From Oceanicola sp. 502str15 (GTDB lineage Bacteria; Pseudomonadota; Alphaproteobacteria; Rhodobacterales; Rhodobacteraceae): a DNA stretch of 64,000 bases. The stretch spans positions 1,612,001 to 1,676,000 of the forward strand of contig NZ_WYDQ01000001.1 of assembly GCF_024105635.1 (NCBI RefSeq), in the 5' to 3' direction. Every line of letters starts with the position of its first letter. Position 1 is the stretch's first letter. The position numbers were made by a program, and so were the translations under genes. This document shows positions 36,266 through 45,729 of this stretch, piece after piece. The notes under the pieces were generated by a model. The model searched no databases, had not been told where the DNA came from, and worked only from the letters and a program-made list of their open reading frames with translations.

Positions 36266-37258
36266 TTACTTGATGATGCCGATTTCCTTGGAGATCGACT
36301 GGATCTGCGCCACGGAGTCCGACACGAACTGCTGGAACTCTGCGCCCTGAAGGTCGAGCGGGGCGAGGCCGTTGGCCTCCATGATGCCCTTCCACTCGTC
36401 GGAGGCGTAGAGGTCGGCGATCTTGCTCACCCAGCCGTCATAGGCCTCGTCGGACATGCCGGCGGGGGCGTAGAAGCCGCGCCAGTTGGCACCGATGGCG
36501 TCGACACCCTGCTCCTTGGCGGTGGGCATGTCGGCAAAGTCGCCGCCCAGACGCTCGGGGGCCAGAACCGCGATCACCTTAATGTCGCCGGATTCCACGA
36601 AGCCCTTGGCTTCGGAGACGTCGCCGGTGAAGGCCTGTACGGAGCCGGCCAGAAGCTGGGTCACGGCCTCGCCGCCGCCGTCGAAGGCGATGTATTTGAC
36701 CGAGCGCACATCCTCGATGCCATAGGCATTGGCGGCGATCAGCACCTTGAGGTGATCCCAGCCACCGACGGCGGAGCCACCGGCAACGGAAATGCTGGTC
36801 GGGTCGGCCTTGATGGCGTCGAGCAGCGCGGGCAGCGTGGTGATCTCGCTGTCGGCGGCCACGGCGATCACGCCGTAGTCGGCGCCGATCGAGGCGAGCC
36901 AGCGGACCTGGTCCATGGTGTTGCCCGGGTAGGCGCCCTGCGCCAGACGGGTCGCGGTGGCCGAAGAGGCGGCAACGATCAGGTCGTTGTCGTCGCCACG
37001 CTTGTTGACCACTTCGGCGTAGGCCACGCCACCACCGCCACCGGCGAGGTTGACGACCTGCATGGTCTTGTCGATGAGACCCTGATCCTGCAGGGATTTA
37101 CCAACCTGACGGCAGGTGAAGTCCCAGCCGCCACCGGGGTTGGCGGGGGCGATGCACTCGGGGTTCTCGGGGCTGAAGCCGTGGCCCTCTGCGTGGGCCG
37201 CGCCTGCGACACCAAGGGCCGCAACGGCCAGGGCCGCGCGGATGAAAGACGTGTTCAT
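36266..37258 (-). CDS. tctC: tripartite tricarboxylate transporter periplasmic binding protein TctC
   Basis: A 330-residue binding protein with signal peptide MNTSFIRAALAVAALGVAGAAHA. TctC/Bug-family features include IAPANPGGGWDFTCRQVG, VVNLAGGGGGVAYAEVV and AGGSAVGGWDHL near the ligand-binding loops. A disulfide between C37 and C49 (in ECIAP and FTCRQ) is likely. First gene of the minus-strand operon, it diverges from the response regulator gene. The upstream region carries a direct repeat that could be the regulator site. A longer upstream frame was rejected because the signal peptide starts at 37258. Confidence 0.95.
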   Translation of the reverse strand: MNTSFIRAALAVAALGVAGAAHAEGHGFSPENPECIAPANPGGGWDFTCRQVGKSLQDQGLIDKTMQVVNLAGGGGGVAYAEVVNKRGDDNDLIVAASSATATRLAQGAYPGNTMDQVRWLASIGADYGVIAVAADSEITTLPALLDAIKADPTSISVAGGSAVGGWDHLKVLIAANAYGIEDVRSVKYIAFDGGGEAVTQLLAGSVQAFTGDVSEAKGFVESGDIKVIAVLAPERLGGDFADMPTAKEQGVDAIGANWRGFYAPAGMSDEAYDGWVSKIADLYASDEWKGIMEANGLAPLDLQGAEFQQFVSDSVAQIQSISKEIGIIK

Positions 37259-37370
37259 GGTGATCCTCCTCACGTTGTTGCCGGCGCACTCCCACGCGCC
37301 GGTCCTACTTGCCCCGCAGGCCGAACCTCCCGGTTCTTTCCCTGCGGGTTGAGGATGTGTAACCCTTGTT

Positions 37371-37388
37371 CCTGTCATGAACCTGTCA
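37371..37388. promoter_or_regulatory. candidate response-regulator binding repeat
   Basis: CCTGTCA occurs at 37371-37377 and again at 37382-37388, eleven bases apart start to start. That is one helical turn, as for tandem OmpR-type half-sites. It lies between divergent tctC and the OmpR-type regulator gene, 113 bases from tctC. A GGGGCCGG/CCGGCCCC hairpin at 37411-37428 lies further on, in the regulator leader. Confidence 0.45.
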
Positions 37389-37458
37389 GGCGGGCCGCCG
37401 GGCGGAAAAAGGGGCCGGAGCCGGCCCCGGGGGAGGCCGCTGGGGGGAGGCGCGCGCG

Positions 37459-38130
37459 ATGCGGATATTGATGGTGGAGGATGCGGGCGATCTGGCGGAG
37501 GGGGTGATGGACCACCTCGCGCGCTCGGGCATCGTCTGCGACCTCGCCCCCACCCTGGCGGACGCCCGCGATTGCCGCGCGGTGCAGCGCTACGATGCGA
37601 TGATCCTCGACATCAACCTGCCCGACGGCTCGGGCCTTGCGCTGCTGCGCGAGGTGCGCGCCGAGGCCGACCGGGTGCCGGTGCTCATGCTCACCGCGCT
37701 CTCTTCGGTCGAGGACCGGATCGCCGCGCTCGACCAGGGCGCGGATGACTACCTCGGCAAGCCCTTCGACCAGCGCGAACTCGAGGCACGCCTGCGCGCG
37801 CTGGTGCGCCGGGAGGCCGACCGCAAGGAAGAGACCATAACCCTCGGCCCCCTCAGCTACGCCCCGCGTGACCGCTCTGCGCGCCTCGGCGGCCAGCAAC
37901 TTGACCTGACTCGCCGCGAGGCCGCCCTGCTCGACATGCTGATCCGCCATTCGGGGCGATATCTCTCCAAGGCGCGGCTCTACGATTCGCTCTACGGCTT
38001 CGAGGATGCCGACGTGGGGGTGAACGCGATCGAGCTCTACATCGCGCGGCTGCGAAAGAAGTTCGCGGGCTCGGGTGTGAGCATCTCCACCCGGCGCGGG
38101 GTGGGATACCGGATCGGTCTGGATGATTGA
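37459..38130 (+). CDS. tctD: OmpR-family response regulator, TctD-like
   Basis: A 223-residue regulator. The receiver domain has the acidic pair E7/D8, phospho-acceptor D51 in MILDINLPDGSG, T79 and K101 in DYLGKPFD. The winged-helix DNA-binding domain (about 125-220) has LTRREAALLDMLIRHSGRYLSKARLYDSLYG and RGVGYRIG. Its position back to back with tctCBA identifies the likely target. It overlaps the histidine kinase gene by eight bases. Confidence 0.9.
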   Translation: MRILMVEDAGDLAEGVMDHLARSGIVCDLAPTLADARDCRAVQRYDAMILDINLPDGSGLALLREVRAEADRVPVLMLTALSSVEDRIAALDQGADDYLGKPFDQRELEARLRALVRREADRKEETITLGPLSYAPRDRSARLGGQQLDLTRREAALLDMLIRHSGRYLSKARLYDSLYGFEDADVGVNAIELYIARLRKKFAGSGVSISTRRGVGYRIGLDD

Positions 38131-39520
38131 GCGCCGAGGCCTCCGCCGCCCCAGCCTGACGGCGCGGGTGCTCGGCACGGTGCTGGCGATCCTGCTGGTG
38201 GGCGGGCTGCTGGTGGCCGGCTCGATCTGGTGGAACACCCGCGCCGCCGCGCGGCAGGCCTATGACCGCATTCTCTTCGGCGCGGCCAGCGACATTGCCG
38301 AATCGATCCGCATCCAGCAGGGCGCGCCGGTGGTGGAGCTGCCGGTCTCGGCCTTCGAGCTGCTGGCGCAGGCTCCCGATGACCGGGTGTATTATGCGGT
38401 GCTCGGCCCCGAGGGGCGGCTCATCACCGGCCTCGGCGCGGCCCGCGCCATTGCCCCGCCCACCCGCGAAGGGGCCGAGGCGCGGTTTTTCGATGACACG
38501 CTCGATGGCGAGGCGGCGCGGTTCGTTCGGGTCACCCGGGCCTTCGTGGAGCGCGACTTTGCGGGCTCGGTCGAGGTGGTGGTGGGCCAGACGCTGCGGG
38601 CCCGCGGGGCGATGACCACCGGGCTGATGCTTGACGCGCTGCTGCCGATGGCCGCCGCGGGCCTGCTGCTGACCCTGCTCGCCGCGCTCGTCGTGCGCTC
38701 TGCGCTGCGCCCGCTCGACGCGCTGGTGGCTGACCTCGCACAGCGCGACCCCTACGACCTGACCCCGATGCCCGCCGATGCCCTGCCCCGCGAGCTGGGG
38801 GTCATGCTGGGGGCGATGAACCGCTTCATGGGGCGGCTCGACGGGCAGGTGGAGGCGATGCGCACCCTGATTTCCGACACCGCGCACCAGCTGCGCACGC
38901 CGGTCGCCGCGATCCAGCTGCATGGCGAGAGCGCGGTGGAGGAGACCGACGAGGCGGCGCGCGGCCGTGCCCTTGCCCGGCTTGTGGCCCGCACCCGCTC
39001 GCTGCGCACCCTGCTCGACCAGCTCTTGAGCCGCGCGCTCGTGGTGCACCGGACCGACAGCGTTCCGCGCACCCCGGTTGACCTGCGCGAGGTGGCGCTG
39101 GAGGTGATGGAGCGCGACGACCACGCGGTGCTGGCCCCTGAGGCGGAGCTGCGGCTGGAGATCGGGGACGCGCCGGTTCTGGTGCGGGCCGATGCCTTCT
39201 CGCTGCAGGAGGCGGCGCAGAACCTGCTTGGCAACGCGCTGAAACACGGCGCGCCGCCGGTGGCGATCGGCGCGGCGCGGGAGGGCGGCCGCGCAGTGCT
39301 CTGGGTGCAGGACAGCGGGTCGGGCCCGGAGGCGGAGGTGATTGCGCGGCTGGGAGACCGTTTCAACCGCACCGCCGACAGCCATGAGCAGGGCACCGGC
39401 ATCGGCCTGTCGATCGTGGCGAAGGTGGCCAGCGCCTTTGGCGGCAAGGTTGAGATGGGGCGCAATGCGCAGGGTTTCCGCGCCGCGCTGGTGCTGCCTG
39501 CAGAGGAGGAGGAGACATGA
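38123..39520 (+). CDS. tctE: sensor histidine kinase, TctE-like
   Basis: A 465-residue inner-membrane kinase. Membrane helices are at about 15-37 and 170-192, with a ~130-residue periplasmic sensor between them. A HAMP region follows (RPLDALVADLAQRDP). H255 in SDTAHQLRTPVAAI is the phospho-acceptor. ATP-binding boxes are NLLGNALKHG, DSGSG and GTGIGLSIV. It is paired with the regulator by overlap and overlaps the next gene, a periplasmic binding protein, by four bases. It probably senses the tct substrate directly or through that protein. Confidence 0.9.
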   Translation: MIERRGLRRPSLTARVLGTVLAILLVGGLLVAGSIWWNTRAAARQAYDRILFGAASDIAESIRIQQGAPVVELPVSAFELLAQAPDDRVYYAVLGPEGRLITGLGAARAIAPPTREGAEARFFDDTLDGEAARFVRVTRAFVERDFAGSVEVVVGQTLRARGAMTTGLMLDALLPMAAAGLLLTLLAALVVRSALRPLDALVADLAQRDPYDLTPMPADALPRELGVMLGAMNRFMGRLDGQVEAMRTLISDTAHQLRTPVAAIQLHGESAVEETDEAARGRALARLVARTRSLRTLLDQLLSRALVVHRTDSVPRTPVDLREVALEVMERDDHAVLAPEAELRLEIGDAPVLVRADAFSLQEAAQNLLGNALKHGAPPVAIGAAREGGRAVLWVQDSGSGPEAEVIARLGDRFNRTADSHEQGTGIGLSIVAKVASAFGGKVEMGRNAQGFRAALVLPAEEEET

Positions 39521-40548
39521 TGAAGGCGCTTCTGCTGGCCCTTGCCATGCTCCCTGCCCCGCTCGCGGCGCAGGAGGCCACCGCCACCTTCGGCGCGGGC
39601 GAGACCGATTTTCTCATGCGCTCCACCACCGACATCACCATCATCCGCCCGGTGATGGAGCGGTTCGCCGCGCTCAACCCCGCGCTGACGATACGCTACG
39701 AGCAATGGGGCTCGAACGACCTCTTCGAGTTGAGCCGGGATGACTGCGCCAGCGGCGGGGCGCAGGCCGATGCGGTGCTGTCCTCGGCCGTGCAGCAGAT
39801 GGTCTGGCTGGTGAATGCCGCCTGCGCCGCCCCCTACCGCTCCGATGCCACCGCCGCCCTGCCCGCCTCGCGGCGCTGGCGCGACGAGCTCTGGGGCATC
39901 ACCACCGAGCCCGCGGTGATCGCCTACAACACCGAGCTTCTGGCCGCCGAGGATGTGCCGCGCTCGCGCTTTGCGCTGCTCGACGCGCTGCGGGCCCGGC
40001 CCGAGCTCTATCGCAACCGGATCGCCACCTACGACATTGCCGAAAGCGGGCTGGGCTATCTTTTCGCCTATTCCGACAGCCTCGAGGCCACCACATTCGG
40101 CGCGCTGCTGGAAAGCTTCAGCCGGGTGGATGCGGTGGCCACCTGCTGCTCTGCCGAGATCATCGCGGGCGTGGCGGAGGGGCGCTACCTGATCGCCTAC
40201 AACGTGCTCGGCTCCTACGTGGCGAGCGCCGGCGCGCCGCAGGTGGGCATGATCCTGCCGGAGGATTACACGCTGGTCCTGTCGCGCGGCTACATGATCC
40301 CGAAGGGCGCGGCGCAGGCGGCGGCAGCGGCGCGGCTGCTCGACTTCCTGCTCGGGCCGGAGGGACAGGCCTTGTTGGCCGGCGCGGGGCTGGTGACCGA
40401 CATGGGCGCCGACCAGTCGGGGCTGGCCAGCTCGGCCCGCCGGTTCATCCCGCTCTCGCCGGTGCTGCTGGTGGCCCGTGACCCGGGCCGCCGCGCCCTG
40501 CTGTTGCAGTTCTGGTCCGAAAGCTTCAACCCCGCCCCGCTGCCCTGA
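39517..40548 (+). CDS. periplasmic substrate-binding protein encoded with the two-component system
   Basis: A 343-residue binding protein of the iron(III)/spermidine-type fold, with signal peptide MMKALLLALAMLPAPLAA. Segments typical of class II periplasmic proteins are ITIIRPVMERFAALNPALTIRYEQWGSNDLFE, DAVLSSAVQQM, WGITTEPAVIAYNTELL and the C-terminal AARLLDFLLGPEGQALLAGAGLV. No permease or ATPase gene follows. Its ATGA overlap with the kinase suggests a role as ligand-binding sensor partner rather than as a transporter part. The true ligand is unknown. Confidence 0.82.
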   Translation: MMKALLLALAMLPAPLAAQEATATFGAGETDFLMRSTTDITIIRPVMERFAALNPALTIRYEQWGSNDLFELSRDDCASGGAQADAVLSSAVQQMVWLVNAACAAPYRSDATAALPASRRWRDELWGITTEPAVIAYNTELLAAEDVPRSRFALLDALRARPELYRNRIATYDIAESGLGYLFAYSDSLEATTFGALLESFSRVDAVATCCSAEIIAGVAEGRYLIAYNVLGSYVASAGAPQVGMILPEDYTLVLSRGYMIPKGAAQAAAAARLLDFLLGPEGQALLAGAGLVTDMGADQSGLASSARRFIPLSPVLLVARDPGRRALLLQFWSESFNPAPLP

Positions 40549-40560
40549 GGCGGGCGCGGC

Positions 40561-42030
40561 TCAGGCCTGGGCGGCAACATATTCCTGCAGCACGGCGCGG
40601 GGGCCCTTCTCGTCGAGATCGGCCAGCGCGGCGGCGAAAGCCTCGACGAAGCGCGGGGCGTCTCCCAAACGGCCGAAGATGTCGGTGAGCGCGAGGAAGG
40701 CGGAGGGGTCGGTCTGCGCCTTGAGGGCGGCGGCCTGCAGGGCCCCGGCGCGCTCGTCTTCCAGGGTGATCTCGCCCCGGGTGGTCTCGGCGCAGTAGCG
40801 GCACCAGAGCGCGACCTCGAGGGCAAGCCCCTGCACGGCGGAGCCGGCCTCCAGCGCCTCGCGCACAGTCGGCAGCACGAACTTGGGCTGGCGGTTGGAG
40901 CCATCGAGGCAGAGCCGGGCGATGGTGTCGCCCACCTCGGGGTTGGCGAAGCGCTCGACGCATTTCTCGAGGTAGGCGTCGAAGTCGACGCCCGCGATCT
41001 CGGGCAGCACCGGGATGACCTCGGAGCGCATGAGCGCCTTCAGCCATGCCTCCACGTCGGGGTCCTGCATGCCCTCATGCACGAAGTGATGGCCGAGCAG
41101 CGCCGAAGGGTAGGCAATGGCGGCATGGCCCGCGTTGAGGATGCGCAGCTTCATGGTCTCGTAGGGCGCGACATCGGGCACGAACTCGACCCCCACCTTC
41201 TCCAGCGCCGGGCGGCCCTGCGGGAAGTTGTCCTCGAGCACCCACTGGCGGAACGGCTCGCAGACCACGGGGGCCTTGTCGGCCACGCCGAACCTGTCCT
41301 GCACCAGCGCAATCTCGCGCGGGCCGGTGGCGGGGGTGATGCAATCGACCATGCCGGAGGGGAAGGCGACATTGGCGGCGATCCAGGCGGCAAGCGCGGG
41401 GTCGATCAGCTCGGCCATGCCCACCACGGCAGCCTTGGCGACATGGCCGTTCTCGGGGAGATTGTCGCAGGAGAGCACGGTGAAGGGTTCAAGTCCTGCA
41501 TCACGTCTGGCCTTCAAGCCTTTGACGAGAAGTCCAAAAACAGTTTCAGGATCATCCGGATTTTCTGCATCGGCGGCGATCTCATTGTTCGATTTGTCAA
41601 AGCCGCCGGTTTCGGCATCCACGAAGTAGCCGCCTTCGGTGATGGTCAGCGAGACGATGCGGATCGAAGGGTCGACCATGCGCGCCACAAGCGCCGCGCC
41701 GTCGATCTCGCAGAAGTCCACCATGGCGCCGGTGACGCGGGCGGTCAGTGCCGCCGGGTCCAGTTCGACCACGGTTGTCAGCCAGTCCTGCGCCTTCAGC
41801 GCCTCGCGGCGGGCGGCGTCGAACTGCTTGATCCCGGCGCCGACGATGGCCCAGTCATGGCCCTCGCCCGCGCCGAACAGCCGGTCGAGATACCATGCCA
41901 TATGGGCGCGGTGAAAGTTGCCCACCCCGATATGCAGGATGCCGGGGGTCAGGGCGGCGCGGTCGTATTCCGGCACGGCGATGCCCTCGGGCAGCGTATC
42001 GAGTGTTTTATCAGAAAGACTTACGGGCAT
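40561..42030 (-). CDS. mtlK: mannitol 2-dehydrogenase / polyol dehydrogenase
   Basis: A 489-residue NAD-dependent long-chain dehydrogenase that oxidises D-mannitol (also D-arabitol or D-sorbitol in relatives) to the ketose. The N-terminal Rossmann part has HIGVGNFHRAHMAWYLD and AIVGAGI. The central catalytic motif is FPSGMVDCITPAT, and the C-terminal domain has KLRILNAGHAAIAYPSALLG with the catalytic lysine-asparagine-histidine set. Its start overlaps the smoS stop (TGATG). It is the last gene of the polyol operon in this window, in the same order as in R. sphaeroides. Confidence 0.93.
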   Translation of the reverse strand: MPVSLSDKTLDTLPEGIAVPEYDRAALTPGILHIGVGNFHRAHMAWYLDRLFGAGEGHDWAIVGAGIKQFDAARREALKAQDWLTTVVELDPAALTARVTGAMVDFCEIDGAALVARMVDPSIRIVSLTITEGGYFVDAETGGFDKSNNEIAADAENPDDPETVFGLLVKGLKARRDAGLEPFTVLSCDNLPENGHVAKAAVVGMAELIDPALAAWIAANVAFPSGMVDCITPATGPREIALVQDRFGVADKAPVVCEPFRQWVLEDNFPQGRPALEKVGVEFVPDVAPYETMKLRILNAGHAAIAYPSALLGHHFVHEGMQDPDVEAWLKALMRSEVIPVLPEIAGVDFDAYLEKCVERFANPEVGDTIARLCLDGSNRQPKFVLPTVREALEAGSAVQGLALEVALWCRYCAETTRGEITLEDERAGALQAAALKAQTDPSAFLALTDIFGRLGDAPRFVEAFAAALADLDEKGPRAVLQEYVAAQA

Positions 42031-42793
42031 CAGCTCATCCAGTTTCCGCCGTCGACATTGTAGGTTTGGGCAACGATGTAATCGGCCTCCTGCGAGGCAA
42101 GGAACACCGCCATGCCCTCAAGATCCGCCGCCGTGCCCATGCGTCCGTAGGGCACGGCCTCGCCCACCTCGCGCTTTTTCTGGCCCGGGGCCTTGCCCTC
42201 GTATTTGGCGAAGAAGGCATCCACCCCGTCCCAATGCTCGCCGTCCACCACGCCGGGGGCGATGGCGTTGACGTTGATGCCATGGGCGATCAGGTTCAGC
42301 CCCGCCGATTGGGTCAGCGAGATCACCGCCGCCTTGGTGGCGCAGTAGACCGCCACGAGGCTTTCGCCGCGCCGCCCGGCCTGAGAGGCCATGTTGATGA
42401 TCTTGCCGCCCGAGCCTTGGGCGATCATCTGCCGCGCCGCCGCCTGCATGGTGAAAAGCGCCCCCGCGACATTGACCGACATCAGCCGGTCAAAATCGGC
42501 GCGCTCGATCTCCACCAGTGGCGCGGCGGAGAAGAGGGCGGCATTGTTCACCAGAATATCCAGCCCGCCCAAGGCTTTGACGGTTTCGGCCATGGCGGCG
42601 TCGATGCTCTCCTGACGGGTCACATCCATCTGCACCGCCACCGCGCCGATCTCTGCCGCCGCCGCCTGCGCGCGCGCCAGATCGACATCGCCAATCGCCA
42701 CCTCGGCCCCTTCGGCCCGGTAGCGGCGTGCGAAGGCCAGCCCGATGCCACGGGCCGCCCCGGTGATCAGGGCGCGTTTGCCTGCGAGGCGGT

Positions 42794-42797
<4 letters not shown>
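42030..42797 (-). CDS. smoS: sorbitol (L-iditol) 2-dehydrogenase, short-chain type
   Basis: A 255-residue classical SDR. Coenzyme motif TGAARGIG (11-18), NNAALF, the catalytic serine in MASQAG, YCATK with the YxxxK pair, and a C-terminal end [36 protein letters not shown] (in parts). This closely matches the Rhodobacter sorbitol dehydrogenase (SmoS/PolS), which turns D-sorbitol into D-fructose. Start at 42797 overlaps the ATPase stop by four bases. A longer upstream frame lies inside the ATPase gene. Confidence 0.9.
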
Positions 42798-43807
<1,010 letters not shown>

Positions 43808-43819
43808 GATTTCCGTCCC

Positions 43820-44650
43820 TTATTTGACCGCGCCGAACGTGAGGCCGCGCACGAGTTGTTTCTGGCTGAACCAGCCCATGATGAGGATGGGCGCAATCGC
43901 CATCGTCGAGGCCGCGCTGAGCTTGGCGTAGAACAGCCCTTCGGGGCTGGAGTAGCTGGCGATGAAGGCGGTGAGCGGCGCGGCCTTGGTGGTGGTGAGG
44001 TTGAGCGTCCAGAAGGCCTCGTTCCACGCCAGGATGATGTTGAGCAGCATGGTCGAGGCGATGCCGGGCAGCGCCATGGGGGTGAGCACGTAGATGATTT
44101 CGGACTTCAACGAGGCGCCGTCCATCCGCGCGGCTTCGAGGATATCGACGGGGATTTCCTTGAAGTAGGTGTAGAGCATCCAGATGATGATCGGCAGGTT
44201 CATCAGCATCAGCACCACGATCAGCAGGATGTGGGTGTCGTAGAGGTCGAGGAACCGGGCGATCAGCACGATCGGGAAGAGCACGCCGACGGCCGGAAGC
44301 ATCTTGGTGGAGAGCATCCACATCAGCACGTCCTTGGTGCGCTTGCCGGGCACGAAGGCCATGGACCATGCCGAGGGAATGGCGATGGCGAGGCCGAGCA
44401 CGGTGGAGCCGACGGCGATGATCACCGAGTTCATCAGGAAGCGGAAGTAGTTGGAGCGCTCCTGCACCACCGAGTAGTTCTCCAGCGTCCAGTCAAAGCC
44501 GAACCAGATCGGCGGATCGGCAATGGCCTGGGCCTCTGTCTTGAAGCTGGTCAGGATCGTCCAGAGGATCGGGAAGAAGATCGCGATGCCGATGGTCCAT
44601 GCGGCGGCAGTGGCGATGACCTTGCGTTGTGTGGTGACGGCGCGTGCCAT
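43820..44650 (-). CDS. smoG: polyol ABC transporter permease SmoG
   Basis: A 276-residue permease with six membrane helices. The ABC-permease EAA loop reads EAARMDGASLKSEIIYVLTPMALPGIAS, which docks the ATPase. The N-terminal FFPILWTILTSFKTEAQA is typical of the second permease of carbohydrate importers. It lies 15 bases after smoF and 12 bases before smoK. Confidence 0.92.
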   Translation of the reverse strand: MARAVTTQRKVIATAAAWTIGIAIFFPILWTILTSFKTEAQAIADPPIWFGFDWTLENYSVVQERSNYFRFLMNSVIIAVGSTVLGLAIAIPSAWSMAFVPGKRTKDVLMWMLSTKMLPAVGVLFPIVLIARFLDLYDTHILLIVVLMLMNLPIIIWMLYTYFKEIPVDILEAARMDGASLKSEIIYVLTPMALPGIASTMLLNIILAWNEAFWTLNLTTTKAAPLTAFIASYSSPEGLFYAKLSAASTMAIAPILIMGWFSQKQLVRGLTFGAVK

Positions 44651-44665
44651 GTTTTCAGCCCTCCC

Positions 44666-45532
44666 TCAGTTGTCCAGGTTCTTGCCGACGATCCGCATCA
44701 GGAAGATCGCGACGATGTTGGCGAGGATGACGGCGAGGATGCCGCCGGCGGAGCCGAGCCCGATGTTCTGGCTTTCCAGAACCCGCTGGTAGACCAGGTA
44801 GGTGAGCGTCCGGGTGCCGAAGGCGCCGTTGGTGGTGACGAAGATTTCCGCGAAGATCGACAGCAGAAAGATCGTCTGGATCAGGATCACCACGGTGATT
44901 GCCCGGCCAAGGTGCGGCAGGATGATGTAGTAGAAGCGGCTGAGCGCCCCCGCCCCGTCCATCTCGGAGGCTTCGAGCTGCTCGGAGCTGAGCGATTGCA
45001 CCGCCGTCAGCAGGATCAGCGTGGCGAAGGGGAGCCATTGCCAGCTCACGATCCAGATGATCGAGAACAGCGGCATTTCGGAGAGCCAATCGATCGGGGT
45101 CGCCCCGAAGAATTTCCAGAGGTAGGCAAAGAGCCCGTTCACAGGGTTCATGAACATGTTCTTCCAGACCAGCGCCGAGACGGTGGGCATGACGAAGAAG
45201 GGCGCGATGACGAGGATTCGCACGATCCCCTGCCCCCAGATCGGCTGGTCGAGCAGCAGGGCCAGCAACACGCCTCCGATCACGGTGATGAGGAGGATCC
45301 CCCCCACCATGAGAAGCGTGGTGGCCACCGAGGAGAGGAAGGCCGAGGAGGTGATGAAACGTTCGTAGTTCTGGAAGCCGACGCAGCAATCGGCGACGCC
45401 GCGCAGCGGGCGGTAATCCATGAAGGAGAAGTAGATCGTCATGCAGAGCGGGATGAGCATCCACACCAGAAGCACAAAGACGGCGGGTGCGTTCATCAAC
45501 CGGGCTGCAGCGCGGGAATGCTGGGTCGCCAT
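44666..45532 (-). CDS. smoF: polyol ABC transporter permease SmoF
   Basis: A 288-residue permease with six membrane helices and the EAA loop EASEMDGAGALSRFYYIILPHLGRAI. The start at 45532 (MATQHSRAAARLMN) sits before the first helix. In-frame residues further upstream lie in the spacer and are low-information. A strong stem-loop separates it from smoE, which should lower its expression relative to the binding protein. Confidence 0.92.
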   Translation of the reverse strand: MATQHSRAAARLMNAPAVFVLLVWMLIPLCMTIYFSFMDYRPLRGVADCCVGFQNYERFITSSAFLSSVATTLLMVGGILLITVIGGVLLALLLDQPIWGQGIVRILVIAPFFVMPTVSALVWKNMFMNPVNGLFAYLWKFFGATPIDWLSEMPLFSIIWIVSWQWLPFATLILLTAVQSLSSEQLEASEMDGAGALSRFYYIILPHLGRAITVVILIQTIFLLSIFAEIFVTTNGAFGTRTLTYLVYQRVLESQNIGLGSAGGILAVILANIVAIFLMRIVGKNLDN

Positions 45533-45669
45533 TGGTGTCTCCTCCACTGTCGCCGCGGGGCCGTTCTGGGCGCGGCAGGCTCGTTCGAGCTGTCGGGATC
45601 GGGGGGCAGCGCCTCGCCCGAAGGGGGCCACGGCCAGCGTGCGTCATGTCACGCGAGCCGGGGCCAGGT

Positions 45670-45701
45670 GCCGGGCGCCCCAGTCGGAGAGGGCGCCCGG
45701 C
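45670..45701 (-). terminator. stem-loop between smoE and smoF (attenuator or mRNA stabiliser)
   Basis: A perfect 11-bp stem, GCCGGGCGCCC (45670-45680) with GGGCGCCCGGC (45691-45701), has a ten-base loop. It lies 28 bases after the smoE stop in a 197-base spacer. No U-run follows, so partial termination or 3' end protection of the binding-protein mRNA is more likely than full termination. Confidence 0.75.
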
Positions 45702-45729
45702 GGTCGCGGGAGGACCCGCTTGTCGAGGC

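Noticed and set aside
34100..37471. 1123-codon plus-strand open frame opposite tctABC
   Set aside because: It is antisense to three well-recognised transporter genes and is full of H, R, G, D and E repeats typical of GC-rich shadow frames. It has no family motif or ribosome site.
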